Notes under the pieces: model-generated
Databases searched by the model: none
The model's input: only the letters and a program-made list of their open reading frames with translations
What the model was told of the DNA's origin: nothing
DNA from: Amblyomma americanum
Lineage: Eukaryota > Arthropoda > Arachnida > Ixodida > Ixodidae
Direction: 5' to 3'
Length of the DNA stretch: 64,000 nucleotides
Assembly (NCBI RefSeq): GCF_052857255.1
Contig: NW_027526499.1
Coordinates: 868,001 to 932,000, forward strand
Program-made: the position numbers and the translations under genes
In this document: positions 12,079 through 24,424 of the stretch, one piece after another
Layout: every line of letters starts with the position of its first letter
Numbering within the stretch: the stretch's first letter is position 1

Positions 12079-13006
12079 GTGTTGAAGAAACTCCGTGTTG
12101 GAGAAACTCCGCGTCGGAGAATCTCCGTGTTGGAGAAACTCTGTGTTGGAGAAAGTCCGTGTTGGAGAAACTCCGTGTTGGAGAAACTCCGTGTTGGAGA
12201 AACTCCGTGTTTTAGAAACTCCGTGTTGGAGAAACTCCGTGTTGTAGAAACTCTGTGTCAGAGAAACTCCGTGTCGGAGAAACTCCGTGTTGGAGAAACT
12301 CCGTGTTGGAGAAACTCTGTGTCGGAGAAATTCCTTGTTGGAGAAACTCCGTGCTGGAGAAACTCCTTGTTGGAGAAACTCCGTGTTGGAGAAACTCCGT
12401 GTTGGAGAAAACTCCGTGTAGGAGAAACTTCGTGTTTTAGAAACTCGTGTTGTAGAAATTCTGTCAGAGAAACTCCGTGTCGGAGAAACTCCGTGTTGGA
12501 GAAACTCCGTGTTGGAGAAACTCCGTGTTAGAGAAACTCCATGTTGGAGAACCTTCTTGTTGGAGAAACGCCTTGTTGGAGAAAATCCTTGTTGGAGAAA
12601 CTCCATGTTGGAGAAACTCTGTGCTGGAGAAACTCCGTGTTGTGGAAACTCCATGTTGTAGAAACTCCGTGTTGAAGAAACTCCGTGTTGGAGAAACTCC
12701 GTGTTGTAGAAACTCTGTGTCTGAGAAACTCCGTGTCGGAGAAACTCCGTGTTGGAGAAACTCCGTGTTGGAGAAACTCCGTGTTGGAGAAACTCTGTGT
12801 CGGAGAAACTCCTTGTTGGAGAAACTCCGTGTTGGAGAAACTCCGTGTTGGAGAAAACTCCGTGTTGGAGAAACTCCGTGTTTTAGAAACTCCGTGTTGG
12901 AGAAACTCCCTGTTGTAGAAACTCCGTGTTAGAGAAACTCTATGTTGGAGAACCTTCTGGTTGGAGAAACTCCTTGTTGGAGAAAATCCTTGTTGGAGAA
13001 ACTCCG
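12079..13006 (+). repeat. Region I-type segment inside the mosaic
   Basis: It matches 7,623-8,470 at offsets 4,456-4,455 (12,079, 12,255, 12,477 and 12,685 match 7,623, 7,799, 8,022 and 8,230). It has a private CTCGTG deletion near 12,446 and one extra consensus unit near 12,780. It shows region I material returning after the first region III-like copy. Confidence 0.75.
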
Positions 13007-13565
13007 TGTTTGAGAAACTCCGTGTTGGAGAAACTCCGTGTTAGAGAAACTCCATGTTGGAGAAAGTCCGTGTTGGAGAATGTCCGTGTTGGAGAAACTC
13101 CGTGTTGGAGAAACTTCCTGTTGGAGAAACTTTATGTTGTAGAAACTCCGTGTTGGAGAAACTCCATGTTGTAGAAGCTCCGTGTTGGAGAAACTTCGTG
13201 TTGGAGATAATCCATGTTGGAGAAACTCCATGTTGGAGAAACTCCATGCTGCAGAAAATCCGCGCTGGGGAAACTACGCGCTGGAGAATCTCCGCGCCGG
13301 AGAGACTTCGTGTTGGAGAAACTCCGTGTTGCAGAAACTCCGTGTTGGAGAAACTCCGTGTGTGAGAAACTCCGAGTTGGAGAAACTCCGTGTTGGAGAA
13401 GCTCCGTGCTGGAGAAACTTCGTATCGGAGAAAGTCCGTGTCGGAGAAACTCCGTGTCGCAGAAACTCCGTGTTGTAGAAACTACGTGTTGGCGAAACTC
13501 CTTGTTGTAGAAACTCCGTGTTGGAGAAACTTATTGTTAGATAAACTCCGTGTTGGAGAAACTCC
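13007..13565 (+). repeat. Second PstI-bearing block, truncated
   Basis: It matches 8,472-9,030 at offset 4,535, including the ATGCTGCAG core, CGTATCGG and GTGTCGCAG units, and differs by GCGCTGGGG for GTGCTGGGG near 13,260. It breaks off after the TTATTGTTAGATAAAC unit and runs straight into another region I-type string, so the A-rich marker is missing. Confidence 0.75.
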
Positions 13566-14543
13566 GTGTTGGAGAAACTTTATGTTGTAGAAACTCCGTG
13601 TTGGAGATACTCCATGTTGTAGAAACTCCGTGTTGAAGAAACTCCGTGTTGGAGAAACTCCGCGTCGGAGAATCTCCGTGTTGGAGAAACTCTGTGTTGG
13701 AGAAAGTCCGTGTTGGAGAAACTCCGTGTTGGAGAAACTCCGTGTTGGAGAAACTCCGTGTTTTAGAAACTCCGTGTTGGAGAAACTCCGTGTTGTAGAA
13801 ACTCTGTGTCACAGAAACTCCGTGTCGGAGAAACTCCGTGTTGGAGAAACTCCGTGTTGGAGAAACTCTGTGTCGGAGAAATTCCTTGTTGGAGAAACTC
13901 CGTGCTGGAGAAACTCCTTGTTGGAGAAACTCCGTGTTGGAGAAACTCCGTGTTGGAGAAAACTCCGTGTAGGAGAAACTCCGTGTTTTAGAAACTCCGT
14001 GTTGTAGAAATTCTGTCAGAGAAACTCCGTGTCGGAGAAACTCCGTGTTGGAGAAACTCCGTGTTGGAGAAACTCCGTGTTAGAGAAACTCCATGTTGGA
14101 GAACCTTCTTGTTGGAGAAACGCCTTGTTGGAGAAAATCCTTGTTGGAGAAACTCCATGTTGGAGAAACTCTGTGCTGGAGAAACTCCGTGTTGTGGAAA
14201 CTCCATGTTGTAGAAACTCCGTGTTGAAGAAACTCCGTGTTGGAGAAACTCCGTGTTGTAGAAACTCTGTGTCTGAGAAACTCCGTGTCGGAGAAACTCC
14301 GTGTTGGAGAAACTCCGTGTTGGAGAAACTCTGTGTCGGAGAAACTCCTTGTTGGAGAAACTCCGTGTTGGAGAAACTCCGTGTTGGAGAAAACTCCGTG
14401 TTGGAGAAACTCCGTGTTTTAGAAACTCCGTGTTGGAGAAACTCCCTGTTGTAGAAACTCCGTGTTAGAGAAACTCCATGTTGGAGAACCTTCTGGTTGG
14501 AGAAACTCCTTGTTGGAGAAAATCCTTGTTGGAGAAACTCCGT
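13566..14543 (+). repeat. Second region I-type segment
   Basis: 13,630-14,454 matches 7,623-8,440 at offset 6,007 (the strings at 13,806, 14,029 and 14,237 match those at 7,799, 8,022 and 8,230). It shares the GTCACAGA variant of 7,801 at 13,808, so the source is the truncated third copy and not copies 1 or 2. A private GTTACGAG insertion lies near 14,577. Confidence 0.75.
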
Positions 14544-15319
14544 GTTTGAGAAACTCCGTGTTGGAGAAACTCCGTGTTACGAGAAACTCCATGTTGGAGA
14601 AAGTCCGTGTTGGAGAATGTCCGTGTTGGAGAAACTCCGTGTTGGAGAAACTTCCTGTTGGAGAAACTTTATGTTGTAGAAACTCCGTGTTGGAGAAACT
14701 CCATGTTGTAGAAGCTCCGTGTTGGAGAAACTTCGTGTTGGAGATAATCCATGTTGGAGAAACTCCATGTTGGAGAAACTCCATGCTGCAGAAAATCCGC
14801 GCTGGGGAAACTACGCGCTGGAGAATCTCCGCGCCGGAGAGACTTCGTGTTGGAGAAACTCCGTGTTGCAGAAACTCCGTGTTGGAGAAACTCCGTGTGT
14901 GAGAAACTCCGAGTTGGAGAAACTCCGTGTTGGAGAAGCTCCGTGCTGGAGAAACTTCGTATCGGAGAAAGTCCGTGTCGGAGAAACTCCGTGTCGCAGA
15001 AACTCCGTGTTGTAGAAACTACGTGTTGGCGAAACTCCTTGTTGTAGAAACTCCGTGTTGGAGAAACTTATTGTTAGAAAAACTCCGTGTTGGAGAAACT
15101 TCGTGCTGGAGAAACTCTTTGTCGGAGAAACTCTGTGTCGGAGAAAGTCTGTGTCGGAGAAACTCCGTGTTGGAGAAACTCCGTGTTGGAGAAACTCCGT
15201 GCTAGAGAAACTCCGTGTTTGAGACACTCCACGTTGGAGAATCTCCTTGTTGGAAAAAACCTTGTTTGAGAAACTGCTTGTTGGAGAAACTGTGTTGTAG
15301 AAATTCTGTGTCAGAGAAA
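14544..15319 (+). repeat. Third PstI-bearing block
   Basis: It is a near-complete copy of 8,472-9,332 at offset 6,072, including the A-rich marker (about 15,220) and the short ACTGTGTTGTAG string after it. The match runs on past the 15,319 boundary to about 15,404. It leads directly into HOR copy A. Confidence 0.75.
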
Positions 15320-18300
15320 CTCTGTGTCGGAGAAACTCCGTGTTGGAGAAACTCCGTGTTGGAGAAACTCCGTGTTGGAGAAACTCCGTGTTAGAGAAAC
15401 TCAATGTTGGAGAACCTTCTTGTTGGAGAAACTCCTTGTTGGAGAAAATCCTTGTTGGAGAAACTCCATGTTGGAGAAACTCCGTGCTGGAGAAACTCCG
15501 TGTTGTGGAAACTCCATGTTGTAGAAACTCCGTGTTGAAGAAACTCCGTGTTGGAGAAACTCTGTGTTGGAGAAAGTCCGTGTTGGAGAAACTCCGTGTT
15601 GGAGAAACTCCGTGTTGGAGAAACTCCGTGTATTAGAAACTCTGTGTTGGAGAAACTCCGTGTTGTAGAAACTCTGTCAGAGAAACTCCGTGTCGGAGAA
15701 ACTCCGTGTTGGAGAAACTCCGTGTTGGAGAAACTCTGTGTCGGAGAAATTCCTTGTTGGGGAAACTCCGTGCTGGAGAAACTCCTTGTTGGAGAAACTC
15801 CGTGTTGGAGAAACTCCGTGTTGGAGAAAACTCCGTGTTGGAGAAACTCCGTGTTTTAGAAACTCCGTGTTGGAGAAACTCCCTGTTGTAGAAACTCCGT
15901 GTTAGAGAAACTCCATGTTGGAGAACCTTCTGGTTGGAGAAACTCCTTGGAGAAAATCCTTGTTGGAGAAACTCCATGTTGGAGAAACTCCGTGTTGGAA
16001 AAACTCCGTGTTGTGGAAACTCCGTGTTGGGGAAACGCCGAGATGGAGAAACTTCATGTTGTAGAAACTCCGTGTTGAAGAAACTCCGTGTTGGAGAAAC
16101 TCCGTGTTGGAGAAACTCCGTGTTAGAGAAACTCCATGTTGGAGAAAGTACATGTTGGAGAATGTCCGTGTTGGAGAAACTCCGTGTTGGAGAAACTTTA
16201 TGTTGTAGAAACTCCGTGTTGGAGAAAATCCATGTTGTAGAAACTCCGTGTTGGAGAAACTCTGTGTTGGAGAAACTCCCTGTTGAAGATACTCCGTGTT
16301 GTAGAAACTCCGTGTTGTAGAAACTCCGTGTTGGAGATAATTCATGTTGGAGAAACTCCATGTTGGAGAAACTCCATGCTGCAGAAAATCCGCGCTGGGG
16401 AAACTACGCGCTGGAGAATCTCCGCGCTGGAGAGACTTCGTGTAGGAGAAACTCCGTGTTGCAGAAACTCCGTGTTGGAGAAGCTCCGTGTTGGAGAAAC
16501 TTCGTATCGGAGAAAGTCCGTGTCGGAGAAACTCCGTGTCGCAGAAACTCCGTGTTGTAGAAACTTCGTGTTGGCGAAACTCCTTGTTGTAGAAACTCCG
16601 TGTTGGAGAAACTTATTGTTAGATAAACTCCGTGTTGGAGAAACTTCGTGCTGGAGAAACTCTGTGTCGGAGAAACTCTGTGTCGGAGAAAGTCTGTGTC
16701 GGAGAAACTCCGTGTTGGAGAAACTCCGTGTTGGAGAAACTCCGTGCTAGAGAAACTCCGTGTTTGAGACACTCCACGTTGGAGAATCTCCTTGTTTTAA
16801 AAACCTTGTTTGAGAAACTCCTTGTTGGAGAAACTCTGTGTCGGAGAAACTCCGTGCTGGGGAAACTTCGTGTTGGGGAAACGCCGTGTTGGAGAAACTC
16901 CGTGTCGGAGAAACTCCGTGTCGGAGAAACTCCGTGTTAGAGAAACTCCGTGTTGGAGAAACTCCGTGTTGGAGAAACTCCGTGTTGGAGAAACTTCGTG
17001 TTGGAGAAACTCCGTCGTGGAGAAACTTCGTGTTGGAGAAAATCCTTGTTGGAGAAACTCCGTGCTACAGCAACTCCGTGTTGGAGAAACTCCGCGCTGG
17101 AGAAACTCCGTGTTGGAGAAACTCCGCGTTGGAGAAACTCCGTGTTGGAGAAACTCCGTGTCGGAGAAACTCTGTGTCGGAGAAACTCCGTATTGGAGAA
17201 ACTCCGTGTTGGAGAAACACCACGTTAGAGTAATTCCGTGTTGGAGAAAATCCCTGTTGGAGAAACTCCGTGCTAGAGAAACTCCGTGTTTGAGACACTC
17301 CACGTTGGAGAATCTCCTTGTTGGAAAAAACCTTGTTTGAGAAACTCCTTGTTGGAGAAACTCCGTGTTGGAGAAACTCCGTGCTGGGGAAACTTCGTGT
17401 TGGGGAAACGCCGTGTTGGAGAAACTCCACGTTGGAGAAACTCCACGTTGGAGAAACTCCGTGTCGGAGAAACTCCGTGTCGGAGAAACTCCGTGTTGGA
17501 GAAATTCTTTGTCGGAGAAACTCCGTGTCGGAGAAACTCCGTGTTGGAGAATCTCCGTGTCGGAGAAACTCAGTGTCGGAGAAACTCCGTGTCGGTGAAA
17601 CTCCGTGTTGGAGAAAGTCCATGTTGGAGAAACTCCGTGCTGGAGAAACTCCGTGTTGGAGAAACTCCGTGCTGGGGAAACTTCGTGTTGGGGTAACGCC
17701 GTGTTGGAGAAACTCCATGTTGGAGAAACTCCGTGTCGGAGAAACTCCGTGTTGCAGAAACTCCGTGTTGGAGAAACTCCGTGTTGGAGAAACTCCGTGT
17801 TGGAGAAACTTCGTGTTGGAGAAAATCCTTGTTGTAGAAACTCCGTGCTATAGCAACTCTGTGTTGGAGAAACTCCACGCTGGAGAAACTCCGTGTTCGA
17901 AAAACTCCGTGTTGGAGGAACTCTGTGTTGGACAAACTCCGTGTTGGAGAAACTCCGCGCTGGAGAAACTTCGTGTTGGAGAAACTCCGCGTTGGAGAAA
18001 CTCCGTGTTGGAGAAACTCCGTGTTGGAGAAACTCCGTGTCGGAGAAACTCCGTATTGGAAAAACTCCGTGTTGGAGAAACTTTATGTTGGAGAAACTCC
18101 ATGTCGAAGAAACTTCGTATTGGAGAAACTCCGCGTTGGAGAAACTTTATGTTGTTGAAACTCCGTGTTGGAGAAACTCCATGTTGTAGAAACTCCGTGT
18201 TGAAGAAACTCCGTGTTGGAGAAACTCTGTGTTGGAGAAACTCCGTGATAGAGAAACTCCATGTTGGAGAAAGTCCGTGTTGGAGAATGTCCGTGTTGGA

Positions 18301-19776
18301 GAAACTCCGTGTTGGAGAAACTTTATGTTGTAGAAACTCCGTGTTGGAGATACTCCATGTTGTAGAAACTCCGTGTTGGAGAAACTCCGTGTTTTAGAAA
18401 CTCCGTGTTGGAGAAACTCCGTGTTGTAGAAACTCTGTGTCAGAGAAACTCCGTGTCGGAGAAACTCCGTGTTGGAGAAACTCCGTGTTGGAGAAACTCT
18501 GTGTCGGAGAAATTCCTTGTTGGAGAAACTCCGTGCTGGAGAAACTCCTTGTTGGAGAAACTCCGTGTTGGAGAAACTCCGTGTTGGAGAAAACTCCGTG
18601 TAGGAGAAACTCCGTGTTTTAGAAACTCCGTGTTGTAGAAATTCTGTCAGAGAAACTCCGTGTCGGAGAAACTCCGTGTTGGAGAAACTCCGTGTTGGAG
18701 AAACTCCCTGTTAGAGAAACTCCATGTTGGAGAACCTTCTTGTTGGAGAAACGCCTTGTTGGAGAAAATCCTTGTTGGAGAAACTCCATGTTGGAGAAAC
18801 TCTGTGCTGGAGAAACTCCGTGTTGTGGAAACTCCATGTTGTAGAAACTCCGTGTTGAAGAAACTCCGTGTTGGAGAAACTCCGTGTTGTAGAAACTCTG
18901 TGTCTGAGAAACTCCGTGTCGGAGAAACTCCGTGTTGGAGAAACTCCGTGTTGGAGAAACTCTGTGTCGGAGAAACTCCTTGTTGGAGAAACTCCGTGTT
19001 GGAGAAACTCCGTGTTGGAGAAAACTCCGTGTTGGAGAAACTCCGTGTTTTAGAAACTCCGTGTTGGAGAAACTCCCTGTTGTAGAAACTCCGTGTTAGA
19101 GAAACTCTATGTTGGAGAACCTTCTGGTTGGAGAAACTCCTTGTTGGAGAAAATCCTTGTTGGAGAAACTCCGTGTTTGAGAAACTCCGTGTTGGAGAAA
19201 CTCCGTGTTAGAGAAACTCCATGTTGGAGAAAGTCCGTGTTGGAGAATGTCCGTGTTGGAGAAACTCCGTGTTGGAGAAACTTCCTGTTGGAGAAACTTT
19301 ATGTTGTAGAAACTCCGTGTTGGAGAAACTCCATGTTGTTGAAGCTCCGTGTTGGAGAAACTTCGTGTTGGAGATAATCCATGTTGGAGAAACTCCATGT
19401 TGGAGAAACTCCATGCTGCAGAAAATCCGCGCTGGGGAAACTACGCGCTGGAGAATCTCCGCGCCGGAGAGACTTCGTGTTGGAGAAACTCCGTGTTGCA
19501 GAAACTCCGTGTTGGAGAAACTCCGTGTGTGAGAAACTCCGAGTTGGAGAAACTCCGTGTTGGAGAAGCTCCGTGCTGGAGAAACTTCGTATCGGAGAAA
19601 GTCCGTGTCGGAGAAACTCCGTGTCGCAGAAACTCCGTGTTGTAGAAACTACGTGTTGGCGAAACTCCTTGTTGTAGAAACTCCGTGTTGGAGAAACTTA
19701 TTGTTAGATAAACTCCGTGTTGGAGAAACTTCGTGCTGGAGAAACTCTTGGTAGGAGAAACTCTGTGTCGGAGAAA
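15320..19776 (+). repeat. 4.46-kb higher-order repeat, copy A
   Basis: Tandem with copy B. The offset is 4,457 bp at the left, 4,458 after one extra A in B near 20,395, and 4,459 after one extra A in the B-copy A run near 21,254. No other offset change was found along the block, so the copies differ by single-base indels in A runs plus few substitutions. The period is 278 units plus 11 bp, because several odd-length units are included. Confidence 0.9.
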
Positions 19777-22700
19777 GTCTGTGTCGGAGAAACTCCGTGT
19801 TGGAGAAACTCCGTGTTGGAGAAACTCCGTGTTGGAGAAACTCCGTGTTAGAGAAACTCAATGTTGGAGAACCTTCTTGTTGGAGAAACTCCTTGTTGGA
19901 GAAAATCCTTGTTGGAGAAACTCCATGTTGGAGAAACTCCGTGCTGGAGAAACTCCGTGTTGTGGAAACTCCATGTTGTAGAAACTCCGTGTTGAAGAAA
20001 CTCCGTGTTGGAGAAACTCTGTGTTGGAGAAAGTCCGTGTTGGAGAAACTCCGTGTTGGAGAAACTCCGTGTTGGAGAAACTCCGTGTATTAGAAACTCT
20101 GTGTTGGAGAAACTCCGTGTTGTAGAAACTCTGTCAGAGAAACTCCGTGTCGGAGAAACTCCGTGTTGGAGAAACTCCGTGTTGGAGAAACTCTGTGTCG
20201 GAGAAATTCCTTGTTGGGGAAACTCCGTGCTGGAGAAACTCCTTGTTGGAGAAACTCCGTGTTGGAGAAACTCCGTGTTGGAGAAAACTCCGTGTTGGAG
20301 AAACTCCGTGTTTTAGAAACTCCGTGTTGGAGAAACTCCCTGTTGTAGAAACTCCGTGTTAGAGAAACTCCATGTTGGAGAACCTTCTGGTTGGAGAAAA
20401 CTCCTTGGAGAAAATCCTTGTTGGAGAAACTCCATGTTGGAGAAACTCCGTGTTGGAAAAACTCCGTGTTGTGGAAACTCCGTGTTGGGGAAACGCCGAG
20501 ATGGAGAAACTTCATGTTGTAGAAACTCCGTGTTGAAGAAACTCCGTGTTGGAGAAACTCCGTGTTGGAGAAACTCCGTGTTAGAGAAACTCCATGTTGG
20601 AGAAAGTACATGTTGGAGAATGTCCGTGTTGGAGAAACTCCGTGTTGGAGAAACTTTATGTTGTAGAAACTCCGTGTTGGAGAAAATCCATGTTGTAGAA
20701 ACTCCGTGTTGGAGAAACTCTGTGTTGGAGAAACTCCCTGTTGAAGATACTCCGTGTTGTAGAAACTCCGTGTTGTAGAAACTCCGTGTTGGAGATAATT
20801 CATGTTGGAGAAACTCCATGTTGGAGAAACTCCATGCTGCAGAAAATCCGCGCTGGGGAAACTACGCGCTGGAGAATCTCCGCGCTGGAGAGACTTCGTG
20901 TAGGAGAAACTCCGTGTTGCAGAAACTCCGTGTTGGAGAAGCTCCGTGTTGGAGAAACTTCGTATCGGAGAAAGTCCGTGTCGGAGAAACTCCGTGTCGC
21001 AGAAACTCCGTGTTGTAGAAACTTCGTGTTGGCGAAACTCCTTGTTGTAGAAACTCCGTGTTGGAGAAACTTATTGTTAGATAAACTCCGTGTTGGAGAA
21101 ACTTCGTGCTGGAGAAACTCTGTGTCGGAGAAACTCTGTGTCGGAGAAAGTCTGTGTCGGAGAAACTCCGTGTTGGAGAAACTCCGTGTTGGAGAAACTC
21201 CGTGCTAGAGAAACTCCGTGTTTGAGACACTCCACGTTGGAGAATCTCCTTGTTTTAAAAAACCTTGTTTGAGAAACTCCTTGTTGGAGAAACTCTGTGT
21301 CGGAGAAACTCCGTGCTGGGGAAACTTCGTGTTGGGGAAACGCCGTGTTGGAGAAACTCCGTGTCGGAGAAACTCCGTGTCGGAGAAACTCCGTGTTAGA
21401 GAAACTCCGTGTTGGAGAAACTCCGTGTTGGAGAAACTCCGTGTTGGAGAAACTTCGTGTTGGAGAAACTCCGTCGTGGAGAAACTTCGTGTTGGAGAAA
21501 ATCCTTGTTGGAGAAACTCCGTGCTACAGCAACTCCGTGTTGGAGAAACTCCGCGCTGGAGAAACTCCGTGTTGGAGAAACTCCGCGTTGGAGAAACTCC
21601 GTGTTGGAGAAACTCCGTGTCGGAGAAACTCTGTGTCGGAGAAACTCCGTATTGGAGAAACTCCGTGTTGGAGAAACACCACGTTAGAGTAATTCCGTGT
21701 TGGAGAAAATCCCTGTTGGAGAAACTCCGTGCTAGAGAAACTCCGTGTTTGAGACACTCCACGTTGGAGAATCTCCTTGTTGGAAAAAACCTTGTTTGAG
21801 AAACTCCTTGTTGGAGAAACTCCGTGTTGGAGAAACTCCGTGCTGGGGAAACTTCGTGTTGGGGAAACGCCGTGTTGGAGAAACTCCACGTTGGAGAAAC
21901 TCCACGTTGGAGAAACTCCGTGTCGGAGAAACTCCGTGTCGGAGAAACTCCGTGTTGGAGAAATTCTTTGTCGGAGAAACTCCGTGTCGGAGAAACTCCG
22001 TGTTGGAGAATCTCCGTGTCGGAGAAACTCAGTGTCGGAGAAACTCCGTGTCGGTGAAACTCCGTGTTGGAGAAAGTCCATGTTGGAGAAACTCCGTGCT
22101 GGAGAAACTCCGTGTTGGAGAAACTCCGTGCTGGGGAAACTTCGTGTTGGGGTAACGCCGTGTTGGAGAAACTCCATGTTGGAGAAACTCCGTGTCGGAG
22201 AAACTCCGTGTTGCAGAAACTCCGTGTTGGAGAAACTCCGTGTTGGAGAAACTCCGTGTTGGAGAAACTTCGTGTTGGAGAAAATCCTTGTTGTAGAAAC
22301 TCCGTGCTATAGCAACTCTGTGTTGGAGAAACTCCACGCTGGAGAAACTCCGTGTTCGAAAAACTCCGTGTTGGAGGAACTCTGTGTTGGACAAACTCCG
22401 TGTTGGAGAAACTCCGCGCTGGAGAAACTTCGTGTTGGAGAAACTCCGCGTTGGAGAAACTCCGTGTTGGAGAAACTCCGTGTTGGAGAAACTCCGTGTC
22501 GGAGAAACTCCGTATTGGAAAAACTCCGTGTTGGAGAAACTTTATGTTGGAGAAACTCCATGTCGAAGAAACTTCGTATTGGAGAAACTCCGCGTTGGAG
22601 AAACTTTATGTTGTTGAAACTCCGTGTTGGAGAAACTCCATGTTGTAGAAACTCCGTGTTGAAGAAACTCCGTGTTGGAGAAACTCTGTGTTGGAGAAAC

Positions 22701-24235
22701 TCCGTGATAGAGAAACTCCATGTTGGAGAAAGTCCGTGTTGGAGAATGTCCGTGTTGGAGAAACTCCGTGTTGGAGAAACTTTATGTTGTAGAAACTCCG
22801 TGTTGGAGATACTCCATGTTGTAGAAACTCCGTGTTGGAGAAACTCCGTGTTTTAGAAACTCCGTGTTGGAGAAACTCCGTGTTGTAGAAACTCTGTGTC
22901 AGAGAAACTCCGTGTCGGAGAAACTCCGTGTTGGAGAAACTCCGTGTTGGAGAAACTCTGTGTCGGAGAAATTCCTTGTTGGAGAAACTCCGTGCTGGAG
23001 AAACTCCTTGTTGGAGAAACTCCGTGTTGGAGAAACTCCGTGTTGGAGAAAACTCCGTGTAGGAGAAACTCCGTGTTTTAGAAACTCCGTGTTGTAGAAA
23101 TTCTGTCAGAGAAACTCCGTGTCGGAGAAACTCCGTGTTGGAGAAACTCCGTGTTGGAGAAACTCCCTGTTAGAGAAACTCCATGTTGGAGAACCTTCTT
23201 GTTGGAGAAACGCCTTGTTGGAGAAAATCCTTGTTGGAGAAACTCCATGTTGGAGAAACTCTGTGCTGGAGAAACTCCGTGTTGTGGAAACTCCATGTTG
23301 TAGAAACTCCGTGTTGAAGAAACTCCGTGTTGGAGAAACTCCGTGTTGTAGAAACTCTGTGTCTGAGAAACTCCGTGTCGGAGAAACTCCGTGTTGGAGA
23401 AACTCCGTGTTGGAGAAACTCTGTGTCGGAGAAACTCCTTGTTGGAGAAACTCCGTGTTGGAGAAACTCCGTGTTGGAGAAAACTCCGTGTTGGAGAAAC
23501 TCCGTGTTTTAGAAACTCCGTGTTGGAGAAACTCCCTGTTGTAGAAACTCCGTGTTAGAGAAACTCTATGTTGGAGAACCTTCTGGTTGGAGAAACTCCT
23601 TGTTGGAGAAAATCCTTGTTGGAGAAACTCCGTGTTTGAGAAACTCCGTGTTGGAGAAACTCCGTGTTAGAGAAACTCCATGTTGGAGAAAGTCCGTGTT
23701 GGAGAATGTCCGTGTTGGAGAAACTCCGTGTTGGAGAAACTTCCTGTTGGAGAAACTTTATGTTGTAGAAACTCCGTGTTGGAGAAACTCCATGTTGTTG
23801 AAGCTCCGTGTTGGAGAAACTTCGTGTTGGAGATAATCCATGTTGGAGAAACTCCATGTTGGAGAAACTCCATGCTGCAGAAAATCCGCGCTGGGGAAAC
23901 TACGCGCTGGAGAATCTCCGCGCCGGAGAGACTTCGTGTTGGAGAAACTCCGTGTTGCAGAAACTCCGTGTTGGAGAAACTCCGTGTGTGAGAAACTCCG
24001 AGTTGGAGAAACTCCGTGTTGGAGAAGCTCCGTGCTGGAGAAACTTCGTATCGGAGAAAGTCCGTGTCGGAGAAACTCCGTGTCGCAGAAACTCCGTGTT
24101 GTAGAAACTACGTGTTGGCGAAACTCCTTGTTGTAGAAACTCCGTGTTGGAGAAACTTATTGTTAGATAAACTCCGTGTTGGAGAAACTTCGTGCTGGAG
24201 AAACTCTTGGTAGGAGAAACTCTGTGTCGGAGAAA
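19777..24235 (+). repeat. 4.46-kb higher-order repeat, copy B
   Basis: It is colinear with copy A throughout. The unit CTTGGTAGG near 19,746 and its partner near 24,205 is shared by the two copies and rare elsewhere. The match to copy A continues to about 24,300, where A has GTGTTAGAG then CTCAATG and B has GTGCTAGAG followed by the A-rich marker. Confidence 0.9.
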
Positions 24236-24424
24236 GTCTGTGTCGGAGAAACTCCGTGTTGGAGAAACTCCGTGTTGGAGAAACTCCGTGTTGGAGAAAC
24301 TCCGTGCTAGAGAAACTCCGTGTTTGAGACACTCCACGTTGGAGAATCTCCTTGTTGGAAAAAACCTTGTTTGAGAAACTGCTTGTTGGAGAAACTGTGT
24401 TGTAGAAATTCTGTGTCAGAGAAA
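24236..24424 (+). repeat. Linker between HOR copies B and C
   Basis: It contains consensus units, the A-rich marker (about 24,330) and the short ACTGTGTTGTAG string. The same linker precedes copy A at 15,205-15,318 but is absent between A and B, so it either was lost there or was gained here. Confidence 0.7.
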